Shown one piece after another: positions 7,223-14,825 of a stretch of DNA of 21,653 bases; position 1 is the first letter of the stretch, and each line of letters begins with the position of its first letter. The notes under the pieces were generated by a model that worked only from the letters and a program-made list of their open reading frames with translations, did not search any database and was not told the origin of the DNA. The stretch lies in the NCBI GenBank assembly GCA_023449855.1, contig JAEXHR010000128.1:1-21653 (forward strand). The letters are read 5' to 3'. The translations under genes were made by a program, and so were the position numbers. The DNA comes from Pseudomonadota bacterium. GTDB lineage: Bacteria; Pseudomonadota; Alphaproteobacteria; Rhizobiales; Xanthobacteraceae.

Positions 7223-9517
7223 TCAGAATGCGCCGGCCACGGTCACGCGCAAGGCCAGCGGTTCGACCGGATGCAATACCCGATCCATGATCCCGACCTG
7301 GCAAACCGCAGCCGGTGCCGTGGGTGCACCGCCGCCCGGTGGGAAGCAGGCAGCGAACAGCGAGTCCGTCTTCAGCAGCGAACCATAGGCATAGGTGATC
7401 TGGTCGGACTTGCTGTTCAGGATGTTGAACGCATCGAGCTGAATGCGCCAACCATTGTCGAAGCGATAGCCGACCTGGCCGTTGAGCAGACCCGTGGCCG
7501 GCGAAATGAAGGCGGCGTCCTCGGTGAGCGGGCGCGGGCCGAAATAGCGGTAGCGCAGCGCGCCAAACCAGCCTCTGGCCTCGCCGAGCCGGATGCCCGC
7601 CGAGGCGATCATGTTGGGCGCGCCGGGAATATAATTGCCGGGGGCGTTACCGATCTGCGAGGCCGGATAGCCATCGAGTTCGGCGTAGGCGGCGGCCTGA
7701 TCGGCATTGCCGCCGCGGAAGCGCGCGCGCGTCATGGCAAGATCCGCTTCGAGGCTGAGCCATGATGTCGGCCTGTAGTCGTTGGTCCATTCGAAGCCGA
7801 CGCGGCGGCTGGGGCGGCTGGGCTCGGTGTCGCCGGCATCGCCGACGAACAGGATTTCCGAAGCGGACTCCAGCGTGAACAGCGCGATGGAGCTAGTGAG
7901 GCCGGGAATGAGTTTTGTGCGCAGGCCAACTTCGGCGCCACGGGTCTTCACCAGGAACGGCGACGAATCCACCGGCGAGCCGTCGGAGGGCGATTCCCTG
8001 ATGGTCACGCCGCGCGCGTCATTGCTGTGAAAGCCTTCGCCGGCATTCACGAACAGCTCGGTCTTGGCGAAGGGTCCGAAAACGAGCCCGGCTTTCGGGC
8101 TGCCGATGGTCGCATTCGCGGTACCGGAATTCGCCGCGTTGAACAGCGAATTGACTGATGCGTTGTAATAGTCGCCGCGCCAGCCGACATTGCTGCGCAG
8201 CCAGTCGGTCCACCAGGTGGAGTTCTGCACGAAGATGCCGGCGCTGGCTTCCTTCACGAGATCGCTGCGCGTGCTGGAGAGAAATTGCCGGCGCACGGTG
8301 CTGCCGAGGCTGACATTGATATTGTCGTAGCGGCTCTGCACACCGATCTCGGTCTCAGTACGGAAGCTACCTAGATATCCCTTGAACGTGTGCGAGGCAT
8401 TGATGCCGCCGAGCGCGCGATCGTCCCTCTGGTGAAACTGATCGCCATTCTCGGGATCGCTCAGGAAAAACGTAAAGTTGTTCCAGAGATTGAGCTTGCT
8501 CTTGATGGCGTAGAAATCGACCTTGGTCGCGCTCGTGCTGTCATTGTCGCGATAGCGGCCCGAGATGGAGAAACGCTCGGCATTGCCGCCATCGGTCGGA
8601 TCGAGCGCGCCATAGAGGCCGATCTGGCCGGAGGTGATGGCGCGCAGCGGCACCTGATCGGTGGAATTCCAGCGATTGGCATAGGCCATGCCGGTGAGCG
8701 AGAAGCCATTGTCCGGCGTGCCCTGGCTGTAGCGGACGACGGCATTGATCTTCTTGAGTTTGTCGGGATCGTCCCACGGGCCGTTATAGATATTGGCTTC
8801 CGCGGCGACGAGCAGATTGCCATCGCCCGCCTTGCCCGACGTGACGCCGAAGGCACGGTTATAGCCGAAGCTGCCCGTGGTGATCGAGGCCATGGTCCTG
8901 GCGACACTGTCGATCAGGCTGACATGGATCGCGCCGACCGAGGAAAAATCGCCCTCGTCGGCGAAATACGGACCCTTGCGGACATTGACGACGCTGATCA
9001 GCTCCGGGATCAGGAAGTTCATGTCGGTATAACCCTGGCCATGGCCATGGGTGCGCATGTTCACCGGCATGCCGTCGATGGTGATCGCCAGATCGGTGCC
9101 GTGATCGAGGTTCACGCCGCGAAGGAAATACTGATTGGCTTTGCCGTCGCCCGAGTGCTGGGTGATGATCAGCCCCGGCGCGACTTCCAGTGCCTCTACA
9201 GGACGCGACAATGGACGCGCATTGACGTCAGCGCCACTGATGTTTTTTTCACTGGCTGCGCCGACCGGAAGCTGCGCGATATTCGCGCCGGGAGTGATTG
9301 CGCCGGAGCCCCTCGCCGCGACGACGGCGGGAGCGGGACGGCGCGTCGCTCGGCGGCCCTGCGCTGCCGATCCAGCGTGCCTGGGAGGCGCCACAACGCG
9401 CGATCTCGGCGCTTCGACCTCAACCGGAGCCAGTGCCGTCGTGCCTTGCGCCATCGCATCGGTGGACACCAGTATCGCGGCCGCGACCAGCGACAGATCG
9501 CGGGACATACGCTTCAT
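7223..9517 (-). CDS. TonB-dependent outer-membrane receptor, probable nickel transporter
   Basis: The 764-residue precursor has a signal peptide cut after AMA (residue 23), a Pro/Arg-rich linker to about residue 80, a plug domain (about 88-203) and a 22-strand-type barrel ending in the terminal phenylalanine that outer-membrane insertion favours. The plug has FLRGVNLDHGTDLAITIDGMP and a His-rich loop THGHGQGY (156-163). A short insertion with two cysteines (CFPP...AAVC) precedes the last strand. The start at 9517 (ATG) has GAGGG nine bases upstream; a GTG one codon earlier is less likely. The gene is divergent from nikR with a perfect NikR operator between them, so nickel uptake is the best guess. 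Receptors under NikR control are known from comparative genomics of Ni/Co regulons. Energy would come from TonB-ExbBD, not in this window. Confidence 0.86.
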   Translation of the reverse strand: MKRMSRDLSLVAAAILVSTDAMAQGTTALAPVEVEAPRSRVVAPPRHAGSAAQGRRATRRPAPAVVAARGSGAITPGANIAQLPVGAASEKNISGADVNARPLSRPVEALEVAPGLIITQHSGDGKANQYFLRGVNLDHGTDLAITIDGMPVNMRTHGHGQGYTDMNFLIPELISVVNVRKGPYFADEGDFSSVGAIHVSLIDSVARTMASITTGSFGYNRAFGVTSGKAGDGNLLVAAEANIYNGPWDDPDKLKKINAVVRYSQGTPDNGFSLTGMAYANRWNSTDQVPLRAITSGQIGLYGALDPTDGGNAERFSISGRYRDNDSTSATKVDFYAIKSKLNLWNNFTFFLSDPENGDQFHQRDDRALGGINASHTFKGYLGSFRTETEIGVQSRYDNINVSLGSTVRRQFLSSTRSDLVKEASAGIFVQNSTWWTDWLRSNVGWRGDYYNASVNSLFNAANSGTANATIGSPKAGLVFGPFAKTELFVNAGEGFHSNDARGVTIRESPSDGSPVDSSPFLVKTRGAEVGLRTKLIPGLTSSIALFTLESASEILFVGDAGDTEPSRPSRRVGFEWTNDYRPTSWLSLEADLAMTRARFRGGNADQAAAYAELDGYPASQIGNAPGNYIPGAPNMIASAGIRLGEARGWFGALRYRYFGPRPLTEDAAFISPATGLLNGQVGYRFDNGWRIQLDAFNILNSKSDQITYAYGSLLKTDSLFAACFPPGGGAPTAPAAVCQVGIMDRVLHPVEPLALRVTVAGAF

Positions 9518-9623
9518 CACAAGCCGCCCTCAGCAGATATTCATCAGATGCGAAACAACAGTCCCGCCGCGGCGGCCGGCAAGCTATGTTGCAACTCAAC
9601 ATGGTTCGAAAACTGGCAGGCGA

Positions 9624-9651
9624 GTATGATGATGTCAATAAATCATCATAC
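9624..9651. promoter_or_regulatory. NikR operator between nikR and the TonB receptor
   Basis: GTATGATGA (9624-9632) and TCATCATAC (9643-9651) are perfect inverted repeats around a 10-base AT-rich centre. One further flanking A/T pair extends each arm to 10 bases. This is exactly the GTATGA-N16-TCATAC pattern and spacing of the Escherichia coli NikR site. It ends 16 bases before the chosen nikR ATG and lies 107 bases upstream of the receptor start. On the minus strand the centre contains TTGACA (9638-9633), a perfect -35 hexamer pointing at the receptor gene, although no good -10 is evident 17-18 bases further on. Binding would block the receptor promoter and nikR itself. Confidence 0.92.
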
Positions 9652-9667
9652 TTTTCCGGAGATGAAG

Positions 9668-10105
9668 ATGCAGCGCATTACGATCACGCTCGACGATGAA
9701 CTGATGGATGATCTCGACGCGTTGATCGCCGAACGCGGATATCAGAACCGCTCCGAAGCAATCCGCGATCTCACCCGCGCAGGGATGCAACAGACTTCAC
9801 AAGAGCCAGGCAAATCCGGCGACTGCGTAGCAGCTCTCGTCTATGTCTACGATCATGCCCAGCGCGACCTGTCACGCCGGCTGGTGGACACCTATCACCA
9901 TCACCACGACCTTTCGCTGGCGACGCTGCATGTGCATCTCGACGACGACAACTGCATGGAAGTGACAGCGTTGCGCGGCCCGGGCAACGAAGTTCGGCAT
10001 TTCGCGGATCACATCATCGCGGAGCGCGGGGTGAAACATGGACGCGTGGTGATGATGCCGATGGGGAAGAAAACGGGTGCAAAGAAGGGGCACTCGCACG
10101 GATGA
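9668..10105 (+). CDS. nikR: Nickel-responsive transcriptional repressor NikR
   Basis: A 145-residue ribbon-helix-helix regulator that binds DNA when loaded with Ni(II). Residues 1-48 form the DNA-binding domain (MQRITITLDDELMDDLD, then GYQNRSEAIRDLTR). Residues 52-132 form the ACT-like metal domain. All four high-affinity nickel ligands known from E. coli NikR are present with an offset of one: His77 in the HHHHDLS stretch, His88 and His90 in TLHVH, and Cys96 in DDDNC. The C-terminus adds a Lys-rich tail ending in GHSHG, beyond the E. coli length. GGAG (9658-9661) is six bases before the ATG at 9668 and abuts an alternative ATG at 9662, so 9668 is chosen. The gene is divergent from the receptor gene, with its operator just upstream, which implies autoregulation. 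Confidence 0.97.
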   Translation: MQRITITLDDELMDDLDALIAERGYQNRSEAIRDLTRAGMQQTSQEPGKSGDCVAALVYVYDHAQRDLSRRLVDTYHHHHDLSLATLHVHLDDDNCMEVTALRGPGNEVRHFADHIIAERGVKHGRVVMMPMGKKTGAKKGHSHG

Positions 10106-10108
10106 TAT

Positions 10109-10278
10109 CCCTCCCCCAAGCAGCGAAGCTGCGCAGTGGGGAGGGTCGGCCGATAGGCCGGGGTGGGGTCTCTCCCCGCGTGACGTCAGAGCGTGTGGCA
10201 CCCCACCCGTCTCGATGCTCGCTGAACGCTCGCATCGATCCACCCTCCCCCTGCGCGGCTTCGCCGCTTGGGGGAGGG
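10109..10278 (-). repeat. Dispersed intergenic repeat, copy B (complete)
   Basis: The element is bounded by two hairpins. The left one (10109-10145) pairs CCCTCCCC with GGGGAGGG around GCAGC-GAA-GCTGC. The right one (10243-10278) pairs CCCTCCCCC with GGGGGAGGG around GCGGC-TTC-GCCGC. The interior carries GGGTGGGGT, GACGTCA and GCTCGCTGAACGC and matches the copy at 1-118 in reverse complement. It fills the gap between the convergent nikR and aldo-keto reductase genes, starting three bases after the nikR stop, and could end transcription from both sides. Confidence 0.8.
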
Positions 10279-10287
10279 AGAAGAAGA

Positions 10288-11106
10288 TCAATCCCAATCG
10301 GGCGCGAAGGCCGGCTTCACGAGGCGCTCGTCCTTCGGCAAGCCGGCGATCACCTTGCGGTCCTCGTCATCGAGCGTGACCTTCCAGGCGTCGAGATTGG
10401 CCTGCTGGCTCACCTGACGCGACGCCTTCGGAATGGCGGCGACGCCATCCTGATCGAGCAGCCACTTCAGCGCCACCTGCGCCGCCGTGACGCCATGTTT
10501 GGCGGCGATTGTCTGCATCGCGGCCTTATCGGCGAGACGGCCCTGCCCGAGCGGGCAATAGGCCACCAGAGGAATCGACTTCGAGCGCAGATAGGTCAGC
10601 AGCTTGGTCTGGCTGAGCAGCGCGTGATATTCGACCTGATTGCAGGCCACCGGCGCACCGATCTCCTCCACCGCCTGCTTCATCAGCGCCACCGGAAAAT
10701 TAGCGACCCCGAGTGCGCGGATGCGGCCTTCGTCCTTGAACTTCATCAGCGTCTCGAAAATGGCCGGCAGGTTCATGCCCTTCGACGGCCAGTGCACGAG
10801 ATAGAGATCGATGACGTCGAGACCGAGCTTGGTCTGGCTGGCATCGAAGGCGCGCTTGATGGCATCCGGCGCGAGATTCTCATGCCAGACCTTGGTCGTG
10901 ACATGCAGATCCTTCCGGGGCAGCCCGGCGGCCTTGATGCCGGCGCCGACTTCCGCCTCGTTGCCATACATCTCGGCGGTGTCGACGTGGCGATAGCCGA
11001 GCTTCAGCGCGCCTTCGACGCCGGCAATACAGGCATCGCCCGTCAGTTTGAAGGTGCCGAGGCCGAGCTTGGGCACGGTAATGCCCTGGGTGTCGATAGA
11101 CTGCAT
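10288..11106 (-). CDS. Aldo/keto reductase (2,5-diketo-D-gluconate reductase-like)
   Basis: A 272-residue NADPH-dependent (beta/alpha)8-barrel reductase of the AKR5-like group, cytoplasmic. The catalytic tetrad is complete: Asp42, Tyr47 (VDTAEMYGNE), Lys72 (TTKVW) and His105 (LVHWP). Family patterns include LGLGTFKL, GVANFPVALMKQ, CNQVEYH and IPKASRQVSQQANL, the last forming the cofactor-phosphate region. Length is normal for bacterial DkgA/DkgB-type enzymes. AGGAGA six bases before the ATG fixes the start. The gene stands alone, with a repeat at its 3' end and a palindrome in its promoter region. Enzymes of this type reduce many aldehydes and ketones, including methylglyoxal, so the physiological substrate is open. 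Confidence 0.92.
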   Translation of the reverse strand: MQSIDTQGITVPKLGLGTFKLTGDACIAGVEGALKLGYRHVDTAEMYGNEAEVGAGIKAAGLPRKDLHVTTKVWHENLAPDAIKRAFDASQTKLGLDVIDLYLVHWPSKGMNLPAIFETLMKFKDEGRIRALGVANFPVALMKQAVEEIGAPVACNQVEYHALLSQTKLLTYLRSKSIPLVAYCPLGQGRLADKAAMQTIAAKHGVTAAQVALKWLLDQDGVAAIPKASRQVSQQANLDAWKVTLDDEDRKVIAGLPKDERLVKPAFAPDWD

Positions 11107-11127
11107 GAAATCTCCTGACTCGATTTT

Positions 11128-11182
11128 TCAGAGCATGATCTGGTCCGAAAACCGGTATCCACGCCTCGGGATCATGCTCTGA
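11128..11182. repeat. Long inverted repeat (TCAGAGCATGATC ... GATCATGCTCTGA)
   Basis: Perfect 13-bp arms at 11128-11140 and 11170-11182 flank a 29-base centre that contains GGTCCGAAAACCGG. The arms resemble the AGAGCATGAT element that is scattered through Bradyrhizobium-type genomes (from memory). It sits in the divergent promoter region between the aldo-keto reductase gene and the small membrane-protein ORF, 22 bases upstream of the former's ATG, so it overlaps that gene's likely transcription start. Confidence 0.7.
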
Positions 11183-11268
11183 GGCAGCCCGCCACAGGAC
11201 GCCGCCTGCACGATCTGATACGCTGCCCGCACCAAAACAGGAACTCACATCGCAGGGAGATGTTCAAG

Positions 11269-11394
11269 GTGGAGAAAGCGCTTCGCGCATGGCTGGATTC
11301 CCACGGACTCTGGGCCATCATTTTCGCGGTGCTCGGCGTGATCGTCACGCTGGCCGTCGTCCTTGTCGTCGGCGGCTTCTGGCTGGCGCGCTAG
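11269..11394 (+). CDS. Small single-pass membrane protein, hypothetical
   Basis: I do not recognise this 41-residue protein. It has a short amphipathic, Lys/Arg-containing N-terminus (EKALRAWLDSHG), one strongly hydrophobic helix (LWAIIFAVLGVIVTLAVVLV) and the tail GGFWLAR, as in small inner-membrane proteins. GGGAG (11255-11259) lies nine bases before a GTG at 11269; the in-frame ATG at 11260 abuts it with no spacing, so GTG is preferred, though the ATG would give 44 residues. It runs against the 2-hydroxyacid dehydrogenase gene with 15 bases between the stops. Its coding status rests on the ribosome-binding site and the membrane-helix pattern only. Confidence 0.55.
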   Translation: MEKALRAWLDSHGLWAIIFAVLGVIVTLAVVLVVGGFWLAR

Positions 11395-11409
11395 GTCCCC
11401 ACCCGCAGT

Positions 11410-12360
11410 TCAATATCCCCTCGCCCGATCCACCGTATCCTTCGGCTTGAAACCGGCCTGCACCGATTCCGCCGTCGCGCGAATGGTCTTGCCGATGGCG
11501 GTCATGCTGGCATCGCAGGCGTCGTGCGGCGTGAGCACGATTTTTGGATGCGTCCAGAACGGGCTGTCGGTCGGCAGCGGCTCGACGGGGAACACGTCGA
11601 TGGCCGCACCGGACAGTTGGCCGCTGTCGAGGGCAGCGAAGACATCCGCATCGACCATATGCGGGCCGCGGCCGACATGGATGAGATAGGCACCGCGGCG
11701 CAGCTTCGCGAACAGCGACGCGCTCAGGATGCCGCGCGTTTCCGTCGTCAGTGGCAGCAGATTGACCAGCACTTCGGTGTCGTCGAGCATCCGGTCGAGG
11801 CCGTCAGCACCGCTGAAACCGAGCACACCTGATGTCGTCGGCTTCGCCGTGCGGCTCCAGACCTTTACCGGAAAGCCGAGCGTCGTCAGATCGGACGCGA
11901 CGCGGGCGCCCATGGCGCCATAGCCGAGAATACCGACCGGAACATCCGCTGCGCTGCGCTGCGGCTGCCGTCGCCAGACCTTGTCGCGCTGCTGCTGTCG
12001 ATAGACCCCCATCTGGCGCTGGTGGGAGATCGCATGCCAGGCGACGAAGCCCGACATCATCTCTGCCTGCGCCGGCTCGACCACGCGCACGATGTCGATG
12101 CCGTCGCGCATGCTCGGGCAATGCAGCAGGCTATCGGCGCCGGCAGCGATCGAGCACACGGCCTTGAGGTTCGGATAGTGATCGAACGCATCGGCCGGCG
12201 GATGCCAGCCGATGGCCATCTGCACATCGGCGGGATCGCTGTCATCGAGGTGATCGACGAATGTCACCTTGCCATCGAGTTTGGCCATTTCCTGCGCGAG
12301 ATATCCGCGCAGGTCGAGGGTGGTGCTGAGAAGAACGCAGCGAAGAGACGTCGACGACAT
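11410..12360 (-). CDS. D-2-hydroxyacid dehydrogenase, GhrA-like (glyoxylate/hydroxypyruvate reductase A type)
   Basis: A 316-residue NAD(P)H-dependent cytoplasmic oxidoreductase that interconverts a 2-keto acid and a D-2-hydroxy acid. The Rossmann motif is GYGAMG (146-151). The catalytic triad is Arg231 (HVGRGPHMVD), Glu260 (DVFPVEPLP) and His279 (TPHDACDA). The GRGPHMVD and FWTHPKI segments and the short length place it in the GhrA branch. The start lies only six bases after the stop of the upstream double-ATPase gene, with no clear Shine-Dalgarno, so translation is probably coupled and this is the last gene of the transporter operon. It may process the carbon skeleton of the imported compound. 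Substrates beyond glyoxylate or hydroxypyruvate cannot be excluded. Confidence 0.88.
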   Translation of the reverse strand: MSSTSLRCVLLSTTLDLRGYLAQEMAKLDGKVTFVDHLDDSDPADVQMAIGWHPPADAFDHYPNLKAVCSIAAGADSLLHCPSMRDGIDIVRVVEPAQAEMMSGFVAWHAISHQRQMGVYRQQQRDKVWRRQPQRSAADVPVGILGYGAMGARVASDLTTLGFPVKVWSRTAKPTTSGVLGFSGADGLDRMLDDTEVLVNLLPLTTETRGILSASLFAKLRRGAYLIHVGRGPHMVDADVFAALDSGQLSGAAIDVFPVEPLPTDSPFWTHPKIVLTPHDACDASMTAIGKTIRATAESVQAGFKPKDTVDRARGY

Positions 12361-12366
12361 AGAGGA

Positions 12367-13986
12367 TCAGGCAGCCTGCGATGGCGAGCTCTGGCCAGGA
12401 ACGGCGCCGAGCAATTCGCGTGTATAGGGATGTTCGGGTGACGCAAAGAGCTGCGCGGTCGGCTTCAGCTCGACGATCTCGCCGCGCTGCATCACCGCGA
12501 TACGGTCGCAGATCTGGGCGGCGACGCGCAGATCGTGGGTGATGAACAGCATCGACAGGCCGAGGCGCGCCTTGAGGTCCTCGAGCAGCTTCAGCACCTG
12601 CGCCTGCACCGACACGTCGAGCGCAGACACCGCTTCGTCGGCGACGATGATTTCCGGGTCCATGGCAAGCGCGCGGGCAATGCCGATGCGCTGACGCTGG
12701 CCGCCGGAGAATTCGTGCGGATAACGCTCGAGCGCGCCGGCATCGAGCCCCACCATGCCAAGAAGCTCGCGCGCGCGGTCCATCGCGATTTTCGGATTGG
12801 TGCCGCGGGCGATCGGGCCGTCGCTGATGATCTGACCGACCTTGCGGCGCGGATTGAGCGAGGCGAACGGATCCTGGAAAATCATCTGGATGCGATGACG
12901 CTGGTCGCGCAGCGCACGGCCTTCGAGCGCGGTGAGATCGACATCGCCGATACGGACGGTGCCGCGATCGGCCTCGATCAGCCGCATCACCAGACGCGCG
13001 ACCGACGACTTGCCGGAACCGGACTCGCCGACGAGACCGACCGTCTCGCCCTTGAGGACCGAGAACGTCACCTCATTCGCAGCCTGTACGCGGCGATCCG
13101 GCTTGAACCAGCCTTGCGGGGTCACATAGGTCTTGTCGAGACCGATGACATCCACGGCCTTGTTCAGCTCGTCGAGTGGCGCACGCGCGGGCGGCTCCAT
13201 CGACGGCACCGCAGCGAGCAGCGCCTTGGTGTAATCATGCTGCGGGTTCTTGAACACCGCATCGATCGAGCCTTCCTCGACGATCTTGCCGTGACGAAGC
13301 ACAACAACGCGATCGGCGATGTCGGCAACGACGCCGAAATCATGGGTGATGAACATCACCGCCATGTTGCGGCTGCGCTGCAGGTTGCGGATCAGTTTCA
13401 GAATTTGCGCCTGCGTGGTGACGTCGAGGGCGGTGGTGGGTTCGTCGGCGACCAGAACCTGCGGCTCCAGCGCAAGCGCCATGGCGATCATGGCGCGCTG
13501 GCGCTGACCGCCGGAGAGCTGGTGCGGATAGGCACGGATGATGCGCTCGGGATCGGGCAGACCGACTTCCCTGGCCAGGCTCAGAGCCTTGGCGCGGCGC
13601 TCCTTGACCGTCAGCAAGCCATGCGCCTCGAACATTTCCATCATCTGGTCGCCGATGCGCATCAACGGATTGAGCGCGGTCATCGGCTCCTGGAACACCA
13701 TGGCGATGCCGCGACCGCGCACGTCGCGCCATTGGTCTTCACTGAATTTCAGGAGATTCTTGCCCTCAAAGGCGATGTCACCGGATTCGACCTTCACCGT
13801 ATCCGGCAACAGGCCCATCAGCGCATGGGCGCACATGGACTTGCCCGAGCCGGATTCTCCGACCACACAGACGATCTCGCCGGGGATCAGATCGATGGAC
13901 ACGCCATCGACCGCATAGGCACGCTCGCCGCTCTTGGGCAGCGCGATCTTCAGGTTCTTGATGGCAACGGCGGGCGCATTAGACAT
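12367..13986 (-). CDS. ABC transporter ATPase, fused DppD-DppF type (peptide/opine/nickel family)
   Basis: A 539-residue cytoplasmic protein with two nucleotide-binding domains that power import through the two permeases encoded upstream. Domain one has Walker A GESGSGKS (43-50), signature LSGGQ (157-161) and Walker B ending in Asp181-Glu182. Domain two has GESGSGKS (320-327), FSGGQ (426-430) and Asp450-Glu451. Both H-loops (ITHD) are present, so both sites look competent. The oligopeptide/dipeptide C-terminal extension after domain one (about 235-280) is typical of this family. Its ATG shares one base with the stop of the downstream-numbered permease gene (TGATG), which signals translational coupling. 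Fused versions resemble GsiA and YejF. The transported compound is not set by the ATPase. Confidence 0.95.
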   Translation of the reverse strand: MSNAPAVAIKNLKIALPKSGERAYAVDGVSIDLIPGEIVCVVGESGSGKSMCAHALMGLLPDTVKVESGDIAFEGKNLLKFSEDQWRDVRGRGIAMVFQEPMTALNPLMRIGDQMMEMFEAHGLLTVKERRAKALSLAREVGLPDPERIIRAYPHQLSGGQRQRAMIAMALALEPQVLVADEPTTALDVTTQAQILKLIRNLQRSRNMAVMFITHDFGVVADIADRVVVLRHGKIVEEGSIDAVFKNPQHDYTKALLAAVPSMEPPARAPLDELNKAVDVIGLDKTYVTPQGWFKPDRRVQAANEVTFSVLKGETVGLVGESGSGKSSVARLVMRLIEADRGTVRIGDVDLTALEGRALRDQRHRIQMIFQDPFASLNPRRKVGQIISDGPIARGTNPKIAMDRARELLGMVGLDAGALERYPHEFSGGQRQRIGIARALAMDPEIIVADEAVSALDVSVQAQVLKLLEDLKARLGLSMLFITHDLRVAAQICDRIAVMQRGEIVELKPTAQLFASPEHPYTRELLGAVPGQSSPSQAA

Positions 13987-14825
13987 CAGCGGCTATCCTT
14001 TGCCAGGCGCGGATTGAGCGCGTCATTGAGGCCTTCGCCGATCAGGTTCATGGCGAGCACCGAGAGCAGGATGGCGATGCCGGGGAATACGGTGATCCAC
14101 CATGCCTGACGGATGACGGTACGACCGGCGCCGACCATGTAGCCCCAGGACATCAGATTGGGATCGCCGAGACCGAGGAACGACAGCGACGATTCCAGCA
14201 GGATCGCATTGGCCACCATCAGCGAGGCCAGCACGATCACCGGCGACAGCGCATTCGGCAGAATCTCGCGCCAGATGATCCAGCTGTTGCTCTGGCCGGT
14301 GACCACCGCCGCCTGCACATATTCACGTGTGCGCAGCGACAGCACCTCGCCGCGGACCAGGCGCGCCACCGGCGGCCAGGACACGATGGCGATGGCGCCG
14401 ACGATGGAATAGATCGAGGGCTGCAGGATCGCCACCAGCACGATCGCCAGCGCGAAGCTCGGAATCGTCTGGAAGAATTCGGTGCCGCGCATCATCGCGT
14501 CATCGACCTTGCCGCCAAAATAGCCGGCGATGGCGCCGACCGGCACGCCGATGGTAAGCGCCACCGTGGTGGAGACGAGACCGACCAGCAGCGACACCCG
14601 CGCGCCGTAAATCAGGCCAGCAAACACGTCGCGGCCAAGCGCATCGGTACCGAGCGTCACCATCGGATTGGTGAAGGGCGGCAGGAACGGCCGCTGCACC
14701 ATGCGCCACGGCGATGTCGGGAACATCATCGGCCCGAAGATCGCGATGATCACGGCCACGGTCAGCAAAACCAGCCCGATTACGCCGCCGGGATTGCGCA
14801 GCATCAATTTCCAGAACTTCTTCAT
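13986..14825 (-). CDS. ABC transporter permease, DppC/OppC-like
   Basis: A 279-residue inner-membrane permease with an N-terminal OppC-type segment (first helix about residues 14-36) and a five-helix BPD_transp_1 core. LGTDALGRDVFAGLIYGARV (57-76) is the classic DppC hallmark, and SSLSFLGLGDPNLMSWGYM lies near the C-terminus. The cytoplasmic coupling (EAA) loop reads QAAVVTGQSNSWIIWREILPN, with Gly kept but the usual EAARALG start altered. Its ATG overlaps the last codon of the DppB-like gene by four bases (ATGA), and its own stop overlaps the ATPase start, so the three are one translation unit. Confidence 0.95.
   Translation of the reverse strand: MKKFWKLMLRNPGGVIGLVLLTVAVIIAIFGPMMFPTSPWRMVQRPFLPPFTNPMVTLGTDALGRDVFAGLIYGARVSLLVGLVSTTVALTIGVPVGAIAGYFGGKVDDAMMRGTEFFQTIPSFALAIVLVAILQPSIYSIVGAIAIVSWPPVARLVRGEVLSLRTREYVQAAVVTGQSNSWIIWREILPNALSPVIVLASLMVANAILLESSLSFLGLGDPNLMSWGYMVGAGRTVIRQAWWITVFPGIAILLSVLAMNLIGEGLNDALNPRLAKDSR

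Noticed and set aside
9586..9602. ATGTTG-CAACT-CAACAT as a second NikR site or other operator
   Set aside because: The 6-bp arms do not match the NikR half-site GTATGA and the spacing is too short; kept only as a chance palindrome.
10109..10278. CRISPR array or insertion sequence
   Set aside because: There are no regularly spaced direct repeats and no transposase frame; the structure is a single palindromic element.
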